From Synechococcus sp. KORDI-100 (GTDB taxonomy: Bacteria > Cyanobacteriota > Cyanobacteriia > PCC-6307 > Cyanobiaceae), in the NCBI RefSeq assembly GCF_000737535.1, contig NZ_CP006269.1, positions 1,364,001 through 1,428,000 of the forward strand: 64,000 bases of DNA, written 5' to 3'. Position 1 is the stretch's first letter; each line of letters begins with the position of its first letter. Below, piece by piece: positions 55,531 to 64,000 of the stretch. The translations under genes and the position numbers were made by a program. The notes beneath the pieces were generated by a model. That model did not search any database. It was not told the origin of the DNA and saw only the letters and a program-made list of their open reading frames with translations.

Positions 55531-56451
55531 ATGTCATTTTCGGGATGGTTCCGGTTCGCTGGGCTGGCCTCGATAGTCGTGATCGGTGTTGGTGCCGTTC
55601 CTCCCGTGCTTGCCGCTCCCCCCACGGTGGTAGCTGTTGATGGCACCCTTTGCGATATCACCCGCACCCTGGCTGGCTCTTCAGCCCGGGTCACCTGCCT
55701 GATCCCTCCGGGTGGCGATCCCCATGGCTATCGCCTCAAGCCCAGTGATCGCAAGGCTTTGTCCAATGCTTCGTTGGTGGTGCACATCGGCTTCGGCCTC
55801 ACGCCGGCGGCGAAAAAAATCTCCAGTCCCGGAAAAGTGGTGGCTGTCGGTGAAGTCGCTCTCCCCTCCTATCGAGGCAACGATCCTCACGTTTGGCACG
55901 ATCCGGCCAACACCGCTGCGATCGTGACGGTGGTGGCCAACAATCTCGCCCCGCTTCTGCCTGCCGGAGAACGGGCGGCTCTGGGGGTGCGGGCCTCCAA
56001 GGCCAAGGCCGTCATGAACGCCCTTGGCAGCTGGGGATCCGCCCAGTTCTCAACATTGCCGAAGGCTCGGCGTGTTCTGGTCACCGACCATCAGACCTAC
56101 AGCCATCTGGCCAAGCGTTACGGCATCAATGAGATTTCCATGCTGGACAGCTACACCACCGGAGGTGTGTTGCGGCCGTCAAGTCTCAACCGTATTTCCA
56201 ACGCCGTGAAGGCATCCGGGGCCATGATCATTTTCACCCCCTCGTTGCCTCCGAACAAGACTCTCCGACGAATCAGCAAAAGCACGGGGCTGCCCATTTC
56301 AAAAACCCCGATTTACGGAGAAGGCGTCTCGCCAGGTGGAACTGCCGTCTCGACGGCGACAGCCAACATCTGCACGATGGTGACCGGACAGGGTGGGCGG
56401 TGTGACAAGGCCGCCGCCGCAAAGCTCGCCGCTCGTTGGAAAGCGATTTAA
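55531..56451 (+). CDS. znuA: Zinc ABC transporter substrate-binding protein (ZnuA-like)
   Basis: 306 residues. A signal peptide (residues 1-28) precedes a cluster A-I fold: GGDPHGYRLKPSDRKAL (His), NDPHVWHDPANTAAIV (His), VTDHQTYSHLAKRYGI (His) and TPIYGEGVSPGG at the end. It lacks the His-rich loop found in many ZnuA proteins. The next gene carries a large His/Asp tract instead. The two are 19 bases apart and likely cotranscribed. Confidence 0.88.
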   Translation: MSFSGWFRFAGLASIVVIGVGAVPPVLAAPPTVVAVDGTLCDITRTLAGSSARVTCLIPPGGDPHGYRLKPSDRKALSNASLVVHIGFGLTPAAKKISSPGKVVAVGEVALPSYRGNDPHVWHDPANTAAIVTVVANNLAPLLPAGERAALGVRASKAKAVMNALGSWGSAQFSTLPKARRVLVTDHQTYSHLAKRYGINEISMLDSYTTGGVLRPSSLNRISNAVKASGAMIIFTPSLPPNKTLRRISKSTGLPISKTPIYGEGVSPGGTAVSTATANICTMVTGQGGRCDKAAAAKLAARWKAI

Positions 56452-56470
56452 GTCGTCATTGATCCGGCGC

Positions 56471-57640
56471 ATGTCTCTTTTTTCGTTCCGTTCCGTGTTT
56501 CGTCCCATGTTCCGTTCCCGAAGCCTGCTTCTGGCTTTGTTTTTGCTCCCTCTGGTCCATGCCCCGGCTGCCTTTGCCCATGGCAGCCATGGCGGAGGTG
56601 GATCAGAAACTCTTGAAGAAGGTGAATTCGATTTCACACCGATTGTCACAGTCGAGTGGCATGGCGGATTTGATAACAATCTCGAGGACAAACCGAGACA
56701 TGACGCCCTGGATGGACTGCTTGGCGGGGCGTTCGAGTGGGGCCTGAGCAATGGCGGCAGTCTCACGATCGAGGCGGCCGTCGGTCCAGCTCTGGTGTGG
56801 GGCGAGGCGGAGCACTTCTACGGCAAGGTCCATGCTCATGGCGACCACGATGAGCATGGCCATGACGAGCATGCTCACGAGGATGACCATGAGGATCATG
56901 GCGACGAGGAGCATGACGACCATGACGACCATGATCATGATCACGACCATGACCATGACCATGACCATGATCACGACGATCACGGTCATGAAGATGATCA
57001 CGACGACCACGACGACCACGATGATCACGACGACCACGATGATCACGACGATCATGACGACCACGGCCATGAGGACCATGGACACGGTCCGGCTGAATTC
57101 AAACGAACGGACGTACGCGGATACCTGAGCGTTCGTTATGCCCCCAATGATCGGCTCAGTTTCACCGTCGATTGGGCTCCCTATTACGTCACCCGTGATC
57201 AGGGTGAAGACATCGAGGGCTTAAAGAACGAAGTAGGTGGCGAAGTCCTCTGGGCTCTCGGTGATGGAGATGTTGACTTCGCTCTCGGTGACGGGCTGGA
57301 GGATGTCGTTGATGGATTGTTCCTGCTCGTCAGACACCGTCAGGGCTGGGAGTCGGATGGGGTCTACATCGGTAACTACACTGATCCCCGCATTGGCCTT
57401 GGCTTCAACATCAATGAGTTGAACGTCACCATGGACGCCGGTCCTCGTTTCTACGTTCCCGGGAGTTACTCCGGATTGGATCAGCGAACTGACTTTGCGG
57501 GCGAAGTTGAATTGTCAGTCCCCATCGGCGACGTGACGTTGTTTGTGCACTGGCAGCCGACCTACTCCGGCACGGATGCTCCGGGTTGGGGTGTGGGCTG
57601 GCAACACCACGTGGGTACGGGGATGACCTTCAGTTTCTGA
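56471..57640 (+). CDS. Outer-membrane-type protein with a long Asp/His-rich tract
   Basis: 389 residues from ATG 56471. A signal peptide (LLLALFLLPLVHAPAAFAHG) precedes a beta-rich part and, at about residues 118-207, a tract of HD/DDH repeats with over 40 histidines. The rest is beta-strand with Gly/aromatic alternation ending GTGMTFSF, a terminal Phe as in outer-membrane barrels. The DNA of the tract is built from short GACGACCAC-like units. As it follows znuA, it may capture zinc at the cell surface or feed it inward. Function is inferred; repeat length may vary among strains. Confidence 0.75.
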   Translation: MSLFSFRSVFRPMFRSRSLLLALFLLPLVHAPAAFAHGSHGGGGSETLEEGEFDFTPIVTVEWHGGFDNNLEDKPRHDALDGLLGGAFEWGLSNGGSLTIEAAVGPALVWGEAEHFYGKVHAHGDHDEHGHDEHAHEDDHEDHGDEEHDDHDDHDHDHDHDHDHDHDHDDHGHEDDHDDHDDHDDHDDHDDHDDHDDHGHEDHGHGPAEFKRTDVRGYLSVRYAPNDRLSFTVDWAPYYVTRDQGEDIEGLKNEVGGEVLWALGDGDVDFALGDGLEDVVDGLFLLVRHRQGWESDGVYIGNYTDPRIGLGFNINELNVTMDAGPRFYVPGSYSGLDQRTDFAGEVELSVPIGDVTLFVHWQPTYSGTDAPGWGVGWQHHVGTGMTFSF

Positions 57641-57650
57641 TCGACATCCG

Positions 57651-57684
57651 TTTCAGATCGGCAGCAGTTTCAGATCGGCAGCAG
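57651..57684. repeat. Perfect 17-bp tandem duplication
   Basis: TTTCAGATCGGCAGCAG occurs twice in a row in the spacer between convergent genes, right after the zinc-protein stop. Recent slippage or duplication is likely; no function is evident. Confidence 0.9.
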
Positions 57685-57701
57685 TTGCGGGGTGACGAAC
57701 G

Positions 57702-59024
57702 TCATCCCGCCATCAGCCACTGCGCTTCCTGGACGGCAATCGGGTGGACCTGGTTCAAATCGAGCGTTTCCGCGTTGAGCAGTCCAACCCGGCCATCGTT
57801 CATGGCTGGATGGGTCAAGGTGACCAACAGTTGATGACTCACGGGATCGAACTGCATCGGTGTGCCCGACTTCAACGTCCAGGGCGTCAGCGGTTTTCGC
57901 TTGAGAATGTTGCCATCACCATCAAGCAGCACGATTTCGTGCTCTCCCTTGTCCCCCTGCCAGCGTCCCAGCACGGCCCAGACGCGCTTTCCGCTGCCGT
58001 TGCACGCCACCGCCAGCACCGCCTGCTCACCCAGCAATAACTCCTGTGGCGCAAGACCGGGAATCACCAGTTCGATCGAGCGCCGATAGTCGGGCCAGTG
58101 ACGAATCAGAACAGCGCGTCCTGAGGCGGCGCAGAACGCTCCCAGTTCGCGGCTGCCAGGCAGCATCTGAGCAGGCTGCCCCGTATCCACAAGGGGCTGC
58201 AGAGCCAGGCCGTCGTAAGCCGGCACCACCACGCCGCCTCCTGCCGGCAGTAGTCGAAGGGGACCGGACGCCAGGATGTCCAGATCCCGGCGGCTGCCAT
58301 CCGAGCGGATCAGTTCAATCCGTTCGCTGCCAGGTGTGAAGCCACCAGTCTGAACGAGAAGGTCACCAACCAGATTGCTGCTGAGGTGTGCGAACAGCAG
58401 ATCCTTGTCCAGCAGCGGTTGAGGCTCCTTGGCCCGCGGAGCGAGCAAGCCGTTCTGCTGCTTTGCAACTGAGGACGTGATGAGCCGTTGCAACCAGATC
58501 CGCTCCTGCCCTTCGTTCGTCCTGGTGACCATGGCGATGCCCTCGCCGTCACCCAGAGGAACAAGGCTCTGAATTCCCTCCCACACCGGGCTGATGGGTC
58601 GCCATTGCTCACTGCGGTCTAACAGCTGCAGTTGTTCGCCTCCCTCAACGATGCGGTTGACGAGCAGCCATGGTCTCGGCTCCCACCACAGCTGGCGGGG
58701 TGGCAGCAACTGTCCGCGCTGATCCTCCCCGCTGATCTGCAGCTCAAGCGGCGTGGTGATCGGCGTGTCTGGGTCCACGACCAGACGCAGTGGATTCGTT
58801 TCTCCCAGCCAGCGGTGATTCAGCGGCGGAAGCAGACGACTGGTAAGACGCACGCTTTTCCGCTCCATCGGTCGGCTGAAGCTGAGGTCCAGCGCAGCAC
58901 TGCCGGAATGGATCGGCTGGGGACGATGCTGGATCAATCGCGGTGGTCGCCGCAACATCAGCTGTTGCTGACCCACGACGATGGCGACGGCAGACGTCAG
59001 CAGGATCCAGAGCAAACGGGTCAT
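57702..59024 (-). CDS. Hypothetical protein with N-terminal anchor and propeller-like C-terminus
   Basis: 440 residues. A signal/anchor (LLWILLTSAVAIVVGQQQL) is followed by a beta-rich domain of Ig-like type (about 40-130) and repeated blade-like strands (VPLGDGEGIAMVTRTN, LLPAGGGVVVPAYDG, VLAVACNGSGKRVWAVLGRW). No named family recognised. It overlaps the TIGR03943 gene (ATGA), so it belongs to that operon and probably acts in the periplasm. Confidence 0.65.
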   Translation of the reverse strand: MTRLLWILLTSAVAIVVGQQQLMLRRPPRLIQHRPQPIHSGSAALDLSFSRPMERKSVRLTSRLLPPLNHRWLGETNPLRLVVDPDTPITTPLELQISGEDQRGQLLPPRQLWWEPRPWLLVNRIVEGGEQLQLLDRSEQWRPISPVWEGIQSLVPLGDGEGIAMVTRTNEGQERIWLQRLITSSVAKQQNGLLAPRAKEPQPLLDKDLLFAHLSSNLVGDLLVQTGGFTPGSERIELIRSDGSRRDLDILASGPLRLLPAGGGVVVPAYDGLALQPLVDTGQPAQMLPGSRELGAFCAASGRAVLIRHWPDYRRSIELVIPGLAPQELLLGEQAVLAVACNGSGKRVWAVLGRWQGDKGEHEIVLLDGDGNILKRKPLTPWTLKSGTPMQFDPVSHQLLVTLTHPAMNDGRVGLLNAETLDLNQVHPIAVQEAQWLMAG

Positions 59025-59680
59025 GGCTCCAGCGGTCGTTCGGGCCGTGGGATGTCCGTGATCGTCGTTGGTACGACCACCGCCCTGCGAATGCCCTGGC
59101 GCGTCTCCACGGCCATGTGCCCCTGGATGGAAAGCCAGGCATTGGTCGTCGGGTTGGCGTCATCAGGCCAGGCCACTGGCAGGCCTGCCGGTGTGGCATC
59201 GGCGAGGCAACAACGCACGGTGAGCCGGGCGATCTGAGGGGGTTGCCCTTCACGCTTCAGGACAAAGCCACTGATGTTCACGGGATTGCCCTCCACCAGA
59301 TCCGGATCTGGTTGAGCGCGCAACAGGCGCACCCATTCGGTGAGAGTGCGTTGCTCCGGGGGGAGCACGAAGGCGAGATCCGGTGGTTCCGGCAACCCCT
59401 CCGGTCGGGTTGATGCCAGGTCGCTGAAGGATGGGTTCGGCGGGATCGCCAGCACCAGCAGGGCCATGACAGCCCCTGCAAACCAGGTCCATGGTGTGCG
59501 TTCCCGGCGCCCGATGCTGCGGTGGAACATGACGATTCCAGCGAGGATCAGCGCCACCCCCGACGCCCCGACAAGGCTGTGAAAGGCGCCGCGCAGCAGC
59601 AGATCCAGTCGTCCGGAGTAAATGCTCCAGATCACGATCCAGCCCCAGAGCAGCAGCAGCACGCCGCGATTCATCCCCAT
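59021..59680 (-). CDS. TIGR03943-family membrane protein
   Basis: 219 residues with N-terminal membrane segments (about 8-22, 35-50 and 62-78), then a soluble part with VNISGFVLKREGQ, ARLTVRCCLADATPAGLPV and DNAWLSIQG-like motifs. This is the TIGR03943 layout. Such genes commonly pair with a DUF318/UPF0718-type permease, as here. Its zinc link comes from neighbouring zinc genes. A second possible start is six bases downstream. Confidence 0.8.
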   Translation of the reverse strand: MGMNRGVLLLLWGWIVIWSIYSGRLDLLLRGAFHSLVGASGVALILAGIVMFHRSIGRRERTPWTWFAGAVMALLVLAIPPNPSFSDLASTRPEGLPEPPDLAFVLPPEQRTLTEWVRLLRAQPDPDLVEGNPVNISGFVLKREGQPPQIARLTVRCCLADATPAGLPVAWPDDANPTTNAWLSIQGHMAVETRQGIRRAVVVPTTITDIPRPERPLEP

Positions 59681-59687
59681 CTCCCGT

Positions 59688-60650
59688 TTACAGCTGCCAC
59701 AGATTCACCCACTGGCCAATCAACAAGACCCCCAGGCTGGCTGCGGTGGCGGTGATTGCGATCGCTTTTGGGGTGAGCAACACAGTGAACAGACCGGCCA
59801 GTTTCAGATCCACAACGGGGCCCAGCAGCAGAAAGGCCAGCAGCGCCCCTGGAGTGACCTGGGCAGCAAATCCAAGAGCCAGGAAGGCGTCCACGCTGGA
59901 GCAGACCGACACCACAATGGCCAGCACCATCAGCGCCAGGATCGAGAGCGTCGGCGCACTGCCCACCGCCAGCAACCAGCTGCGGGGAAGCCAGGTCTGC
60001 ACAAGGGCCGCGATCACACAACCCAGCACCAGGAGGGCCAGCAGATCCAGAAATTCCCGACTGCTCTGATCCAGAACCATGCCAAGGGAGACCCGTTTGG
60101 GTGTTGCCGGGGCTTTGGTGTCGAGGGGTGCTCCGATCAGGCCACTCGATCGTTCCAGCAGGCCCAGATTGCTGAGCGGCTGGCTCATCCGCCGTTCACT
60201 GAGCAAGGCTCGTTCCAGCAGCTGGGTTTCCGAAAGCCGGGTCAGGAGCAAGCTCAGCAGCACGGCCAGCAGAAAGGCACCGAGAGGTCTGGCGATCAAC
60301 AGCCAGCGCTGATCGGGAAAGGCTGCCCAGGTACTGGCCAACACAATCGGATTGAGAACAGGGGCTGCGAACAGAAAGCCGAAGGCGGTCCCCAGAGGCG
60401 CTCCACTGGCCAGGAGACGCCGTGCGACGGGGACGTTGCCACATTCACAGGCCGGCAAAGCAAACCCCATCAGCGCCCCGGTGATCGGAGCCAACACCGG
60501 GTTCTTCGGTAATCGCTCGATCCAGGTTCCCTGAGGCACCAACCAGCGGGCCAGTCCGGCGATCAAAACCCCAAGCAGCAGGAATGGCAAGGATTCCAGC
60601 AGCAAGCCCTGAAAGATGGCCCAGGCTGTGGCCATTCGCTCGCTGATCAC
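59688..60650 (-). CDS. Permease of the DUF318/UPF0718 family
   Basis: 320 residues with about eight membrane segments. LPACECGNVPVARRLLASGAP carries a CxC near the start and SVCSSVDAFLALGFA a further Cys; both are family hallmarks. FLLLGPVVDLKL lies near the end. Start GTG 60650 or ATG 60635. It is the first gene of a three-gene operon with the TIGR03943 and propeller-like genes. Metal or metallo-ligand transport is plausible but not shown. Confidence 0.82.
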   Translation of the reverse strand: MISERMATAWAIFQGLLLESLPFLLLGVLIAGLARWLVPQGTWIERLPKNPVLAPITGALMGFALPACECGNVPVARRLLASGAPLGTAFGFLFAAPVLNPIVLASTWAAFPDQRWLLIARPLGAFLLAVLLSLLLTRLSETQLLERALLSERRMSQPLSNLGLLERSSGLIGAPLDTKAPATPKRVSLGMVLDQSSREFLDLLALLVLGCVIAALVQTWLPRSWLLAVGSAPTLSILALMVLAIVVSVCSSVDAFLALGFAAQVTPGALLAFLLLGPVVDLKLAGLFTVLLTPKAIAITATAASLGVLLIGQWVNLWQL

Positions 60651-60747
60651 GATCTAGAGGCGTCAGGACTCGACGGCGCGATCAGCATTAAGGCTGATTG
60701 ATTCGGTCTCGACAGATCTCCATTCTGAAAATAGACGCCATGTGGGG

Positions 60748-61086
60748 ATGACGCTACCGGAGACGATCCAGACCACGGTGCTCAACTACCAATCTGCTGC
60801 GAGCCGTGAACAGGACAGTTATTTCTCAGCGGCCCGCAGCCTGGCGGAGGCCCACTTCTGCTTGGCCGACGAGCAGCTCTGCGACCGCCTCTGGCAGGAC
60901 GTGGCGGAACGTCATCTCGATCTCGATCGGGTGATGAACCTGATGTACGGCTGCTGGTTCCACGACGACCGAACCGTGATGCGGGAGGCTGATGGGCGTT
61001 ATCTGGCGGAACTTCGTCGTGGTCGCCACAGGGCTATTCCTGAGGCGATCAGCAGGCAGGAGAGGATGCCGAGAAGGATGGAATAG
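60748..61086 (+). CDS. Small conserved-looking hypothetical protein
   Basis: About 112 residues from ATG 60748, mostly helical: REQDSYFSAARSLAEAHFC, LWQDVAERHLDLDRVMNLMY, CWFHDDRTVM. It has three Cys and several His. The last 88 bases overlap the convergent PepSY-like gene. No family recognised. Confidence 0.5.
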   Translation: MTLPETIQTTVLNYQSAASREQDSYFSAARSLAEAHFCLADEQLCDRLWQDVAERHLDLDRVMNLMYGCWFHDDRTVMREADGRYLAELRRGRHRAIPEAISRQERMPRRME

Positions 61087-61256
61087 ATCGGCTGCAGGTT
61101 GATGGGGCCGAAACGACCGGTGTGAATCTTCAGCAGCCAGAACGCATCAATGTCCAACTCGAGAAGCAGGCTGTACAGCGAACCCGTCAGGGCTGTCAGC
61201 AGCAGTGGTGCCGCCGCGACTGGAACAATCAGTCGATGCACTTGTCGTGCCTTCAT
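60999..61256 (-). CDS. Small two-span membrane protein, PepSY-TM-like
   Basis: 85 residues with two hydrophobic segments (VHRLIVPVAAAPLLLTALTG and IYSILLGILSCLLIASGIAL). HRLIVPVAAAPLLLTALTG and LLKIHTGRFGP recall the N-terminal motif of PepSY-associated TM proteins (H..G and WLL..H.G). It is shorter than full members, so it may be a minimal or trimmed version. Confidence 0.55.
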   Translation of the reverse strand: MKARQVHRLIVPVAAAPLLLTALTGSLYSLLLELDIDAFWLLKIHTGRFGPINLQPIYSILLGILSCLLIASGIALWRPRRSSAR

Positions 61257-61319
61257 GAACGTCTCCAGGCGCCATGGACATCACCAGAGTTCTGGCGGTG
61301 ACACCTCAATATTTCAATT

Positions 61320-61880
61320 TTAACGAGCTGAGGCCTTCTGCAGATTGGGCCCTTGATAGGAGTCGTAGATCGTTTGACGACCCAGGTCTTGCAGTGCGAT
61401 CACCTGATAGCGATCCCCAGTCCTGCCGGCAACCTCCATCCCTGGAGACCCGATGGGCATGCCGGGTACGGCAAGGCCTGTGATCTCCGGCATCTCGCGC
61501 AGGAGGCGTTGAATCGACGGCACAGGGACATGACCCTCAAGGACGTATCCCTCCACGAAGGCGGTGTGGCAGGAGGCCAGGTCCGCTGGCACCCCTTCGT
61601 CGCGTTTCATTGCCTCCAGATCATTTGAGATGTGATCAATCACGTTGAACCCCTCGGTTGCCAGAGCATTGCCCCACTTGGTGCAGCAACGGCAGCTCGC
61701 GTCTCGATACAGATGAACATCAGGCCCCGAACCCTTCAGTGCTGGGTCGAGCGACGACGAGCCACCATGGTGGTTGCCATGGGACCAGGCGTTGGTTGCA
61801 ACGATCAACACACCCAGACAGGCCAATAACAATGATCTGATCACCCCAGATTTGAACATCGGTGCTTGAGAAGGAGACAT
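61320..61880 (-). CDS. DUF411 metal-binding-like exported protein
   Basis: About 186 residues from ATG 61880 (ATG 61859 also possible). A signal peptide (LLLACLGVLIVATNAWSHG) precedes HGNHHGG, then VHLYRDASCRCCTKWGNAL (CxCC), ASCHTAFVEGYVLEGHVP, and AVPGMPIGSPGME. This is the DUF411 pattern of proteins found near copper/metal genes. It probably binds a metal in the periplasm. Confidence 0.85.
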   Translation of the reverse strand: MSPSQAPMFKSGVIRSLLLACLGVLIVATNAWSHGNHHGGSSSLDPALKGSGPDVHLYRDASCRCCTKWGNALATEGFNVIDHISNDLEAMKRDEGVPADLASCHTAFVEGYVLEGHVPVPSIQRLLREMPEITGLAVPGMPIGSPGMEVAGRTGDRYQVIALQDLGRQTIYDSYQGPNLQKASAR

Positions 61881-61911
61881 CGCCCGGCTGTGATCAGGGT
61901 TTGGTTGTGAA

Positions 61912-62586
61912 TCAAGCTGCAAAACGCTTGAGGGTCTTCAGATCGGCCAGCTCATCACGCCATTCCTGCACCCACTGGTCCTGGCTTCGTTGGTATAGGT
62001 CCTGGAGTGCGTTGACGGCTTTCTCCTGGTAGTCGATGCGGAGATCAAGCAGCGGAAACGCCGAGGTACCGCTCACCTGGACCGCTGCGGAGGTGGCTTG
62101 CTCGGAGCGGTGATCACCACCTGCATCCTCACCCGCTTGCAGAGCATGGATCAAGCGACGGCCGAGCTTCCAATCGGGGTCGCAGTTGAGAAAGGCCTGC
62201 TTCATGCAAAGAAGGATGTCGCTGTTCACCAGACAATTCCCGGCAATGGAGAGATCCTGCTCGCAGAGGTGAGCTGCAGCGCCCATGCAGCGTTCACCGG
62301 TCCAGCCCGACGTGGCGCCTGCGGCATCAATCACATGGAACTGACGAAGATCACGGTCAGGGTCGTCGATCAACAAGCTTTCGAGAACGGATTGAGCATC
62401 CTCACCCTGCTCCAGGCGCTCAAGACCACAAATGCCGAGATAGGGGTTGGTGTGTGCCTGGGTCGCTACAGCTCCGATTCCGGAACGGATGTGAGGGACA
62501 GTCGAGCCGACGGCAAGGTGAACACTCGCCACCGCCACACCGAAGCGGCCGTTGCTTGGGTCTCTGGCGATGATCGAAAAGGTCAC
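61912..62586 (-). CDS. DUF1028-family protein (Ntn-hydrolase-like)
   Basis: 224 residues from GTG 62586. The N-terminus TFSIIARDPSNGRFGVAVAS followed by GAVATQAHTNPYLGICGLERL and FHVIDAAGATSGWTGERCMG is the DUF1028 pattern, with GNCLVNSDILLCM later. Its start overlaps the stop of the hydrolase gene (GTGA). It may process an amide released by that enzyme, but this is inference. Confidence 0.88.
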   Translation of the reverse strand: MTFSIIARDPSNGRFGVAVASVHLAVGSTVPHIRSGIGAVATQAHTNPYLGICGLERLEQGEDAQSVLESLLIDDPDRDLRQFHVIDAAGATSGWTGERCMGAAAHLCEQDLSIAGNCLVNSDILLCMKQAFLNCDPDWKLGRRLIHALQAGEDAGGDHRSEQATSAAVQVSGTSAFPLLDLRIDYQEKAVNALQDLYQRSQDQWVQEWRDELADLKTLKRFAA

Positions 62587-63866
62587 AGACTTCGATCGAG
62601 CCGAAGAAGAGTGTCCAGCAGAACCTGCGTGCCCGCCTCGCAGTGAGATGGTTCAGTGAACTCGCCCGCTGAATGGCTCAAGCCATAACGACTAGGGACA
62701 AAGATCATTCCCATCGGCCAACGGCGACCGATTTCCTGAGCGTCGTGGCTGGCGCGACTGGGCAAGGAGGAGGTCTTAAGCCCCAATGTTGCGGCGGACG
62801 CAGCGATGGCCTGTTTGACAGTTTGATCGGCCGGTGTTGGAGCAACCTCGAACTGGGGGTCAAGACGGATCGCACAGCCGCTGCGTTCGCCGATCCGCTC
62901 CAGCGCGTTCATCAATGCGTTGGAGAGCTGGTCAAGAACGGAAGGATCAAGATCTCTGAGATCCACGGTGAGCTGAACCGAACCAGGGACGACATTGGCG
63001 GCATTGGGCCACACCTCGAGTCGCCCGACGGTTGCCACAGGATCGCCGGGATGCTCCACGGCCATTTGTTCCACGGCCAGAACCACATGGGCAGCGGTGG
63101 CGAGAGCATCTCGCCGCTGGTTCATCGGCGTTGTGCCCGCATGATTGGCCTGTCCGTCGATCACAACCGTGAACCGCTTTTGGCCTACGACACCATCGAC
63201 CGTACCGATCACGTCACCCCGTTGTTCCAGGACACCGCCCTGTTCAACGTGCAGTTCGACGAAGGCCGCGATCGCGTCGTCAGAACGACGGGCAGAGGCA
63301 AGGTTGTTCCAGTCGCCTCCGATCGCCAGAAGGTTGTCCTCGATCGGCTTGCCGTTGCTGGTCACGAAGCTGTCGGGATTGTCCGAAGCCGTCCCACTCA
63401 TTCCCTTGCAGCCCACCATCGTGGACTCCTCATCGGCAAAGGCGATCACCTCTAGGGGGTGCTGGAGTGAACGGCCGCTGCTCTGGAGGGTGCGGGCGAT
63501 TTCAAGTCCGGCCAGGACACCGAGAACGCCGTCGTATCGGCCACCCGTCGGGACCGTATCGATGTGGGATCCGGTCACCAGGGCGGGCAAACCAGCGACG
63601 GAGCCTTCAAGTCGACCGATCAGGTTGCCGGCGCTGTCGATCCGGACGTCAAGACCGGCATCCTTCATCCAGCCGGAGAGGAGAATTCTCGCTTCAACAT
63701 CCTGCTCCGAGAAGCCTCTGCGGCAGACGCTTCCATCGCTGTTGGTGCCGATCGCAGCCATGCGATCAAGACCTGCATTGAGGCGGTCTGCATCGATCCG
63801 CAGCAGCTCTGTTTCAAGGGACTGACGCAGGTCAGCTGGGCGGGAAACAGAAAGCTGAGGCGACAA
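62583..63866 (-). CDS. Zn-dependent amidohydrolase, AllC/HyuC (carbamoylase/hydantoinase) family
   Basis: 427 residues from TTG 63866. M20-like metal ligands are seen in TGSHIDTVPTGGRYDGVLG (His, Asp), FADEESTMVGCKG (Glu) and ELHVEQGGVLEQ (His, Glu). The dimerisation domain has GQANHAGTTPMNQRRDAL. SRASHDAQEI is near the end. These enzymes hydrolyse N-carbamoyl amino acids or ureido compounds, so a role in nitrogen salvage is likely. It is transcribed with the DUF1028 gene. Confidence 0.9.
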   Translation of the reverse strand: MSPQLSVSRPADLRQSLETELLRIDADRLNAGLDRMAAIGTNSDGSVCRRGFSEQDVEARILLSGWMKDAGLDVRIDSAGNLIGRLEGSVAGLPALVTGSHIDTVPTGGRYDGVLGVLAGLEIARTLQSSGRSLQHPLEVIAFADEESTMVGCKGMSGTASDNPDSFVTSNGKPIEDNLLAIGGDWNNLASARRSDDAIAAFVELHVEQGGVLEQRGDVIGTVDGVVGQKRFTVVIDGQANHAGTTPMNQRRDALATAAHVVLAVEQMAVEHPGDPVATVGRLEVWPNAANVVPGSVQLTVDLRDLDPSVLDQLSNALMNALERIGERSGCAIRLDPQFEVAPTPADQTVKQAIAASAATLGLKTSSLPSRASHDAQEIGRRWPMGMIFVPSRYGLSHSAGEFTEPSHCEAGTQVLLDTLLRLDRSL

Positions 63867-63886
63867 TGAAGTACTTCAAAGAAGTC

Positions 63887-63898
63887 ACTCTTAAGAGT
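63887..63898. promoter_or_regulatory. Palindrome upstream of the amidohydrolase gene
   Basis: ACTCTTAAGAGT is a perfect 12-bp palindrome about 20 bases upstream of the TTG start. It could be an operator or part of the promoter. Nothing else supports it. Confidence 0.3.
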
Positions 63899-64000
63899 CG
63901 CTGTAAAACCAAATCCTCCCTGTAGCAGGAGTGACGGTTTTCGCTTCGACAGATGATTTATCCCTTAGGGAACCCTGAAGACTGCTGAAAGGGACCGCAG

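Noticed and set aside
56603-57085. 160-codon minus-strand frame of Val/Met repeats opposite the His-rich gene
   Set aside because: It is a translation of the repeat units on the wrong strand.
59622-60512. 296-codon plus-strand frame opposite the permease gene
   Set aside because: It is Gln/His-rich with no hydrophobic core, a typical shadow of a membrane-protein gene.

Overview
The window comes from the chromosome of a marine unicellular cyanobacterium, most likely Synechococcus of the marine subcluster 5.1. Supporting genes are a BciA-type divinyl chlorophyllide 8-vinyl reductase, a DUF1651 protein typical of marine picocyanobacteria, a PhoB/PhoR pair, clpC, and tightly packed operons with overlapping stop/start codons. 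No tRNA, rRNA or CRISPR array was seen.

Layout. (1) 1-8620: two very large secreted-type proteins, the first cut by the window edge. They share FGE-like, Ig/cadherin-like and C-terminal domains. (2) 8617-19532: housekeeping block bioB-uppS-cdaA-lysA (minus), rimI-like, clpC, a glycerol-dehydrogenase-like gene, an alpha/beta hydrolase, a DUF2993 gene (plus) and cdsA (minus). (3) 19585-22076: an MNIO (DUF692) oxidase, its DUF2063 partner and a frameshifted Gly-rich gene that could be a peptide precursor. (4) rlpA and an Orn/Lys/Arg decarboxylase-like gene. (5) 24940-30658: a complete NHLM-type peptide export operon (ABC ATPase, C39-peptidase ABC, HlyD-like adaptor). (6) 31031-46570: DUF1651, an ABC1 kinase, a pentameric ligand-gated ion channel (pLGIC) homologue facing a periplasmic binding protein gene, phoB-phoR, an RNA pseudouridine synthase, a RodZ-like HTH protein, malQ, bciA, an LCP-family protein, prs and a GHL10-like hydrolase.

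(7) 46513-53763: an A+T-rich integrative island of about 7.25 kb inserted in the 3' end of the GHL10-like gene. A 32-bp near-perfect att duplication (29/32) flanks it. A tyrosine integrase sits at the right end, and the displaced native 3' end of the target gene lies just outside. The island carries nuclease-like genes (GIY-YIG and HNH types), several unknown genes, tiny ORFs and a 19-bp perfect inverted repeat. (8) 53948-60650: a zinc-acquisition locus with znuB-znuC divergent from znuA, a Zur/Fur-like box between them, an Asp/His-rich outer-membrane-type protein, and a TIGR03943 plus permease gene set. (9) 60748-63866: small hypotheticals, a DUF411 protein, a DUF1028 protein and an AllC/HyuC-type amidohydrolase.

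The leading candidates for unusual biology are the MNIO/NHLM peptide region with its broken Gly-rich candidate precursor, the ion channel with a back-to-back binding-protein gene, the island that replaces a protein gene's 3' end, and the His/Asp-rich zinc outer-membrane protein. All family assignments were made by reading motifs; no database search was run.
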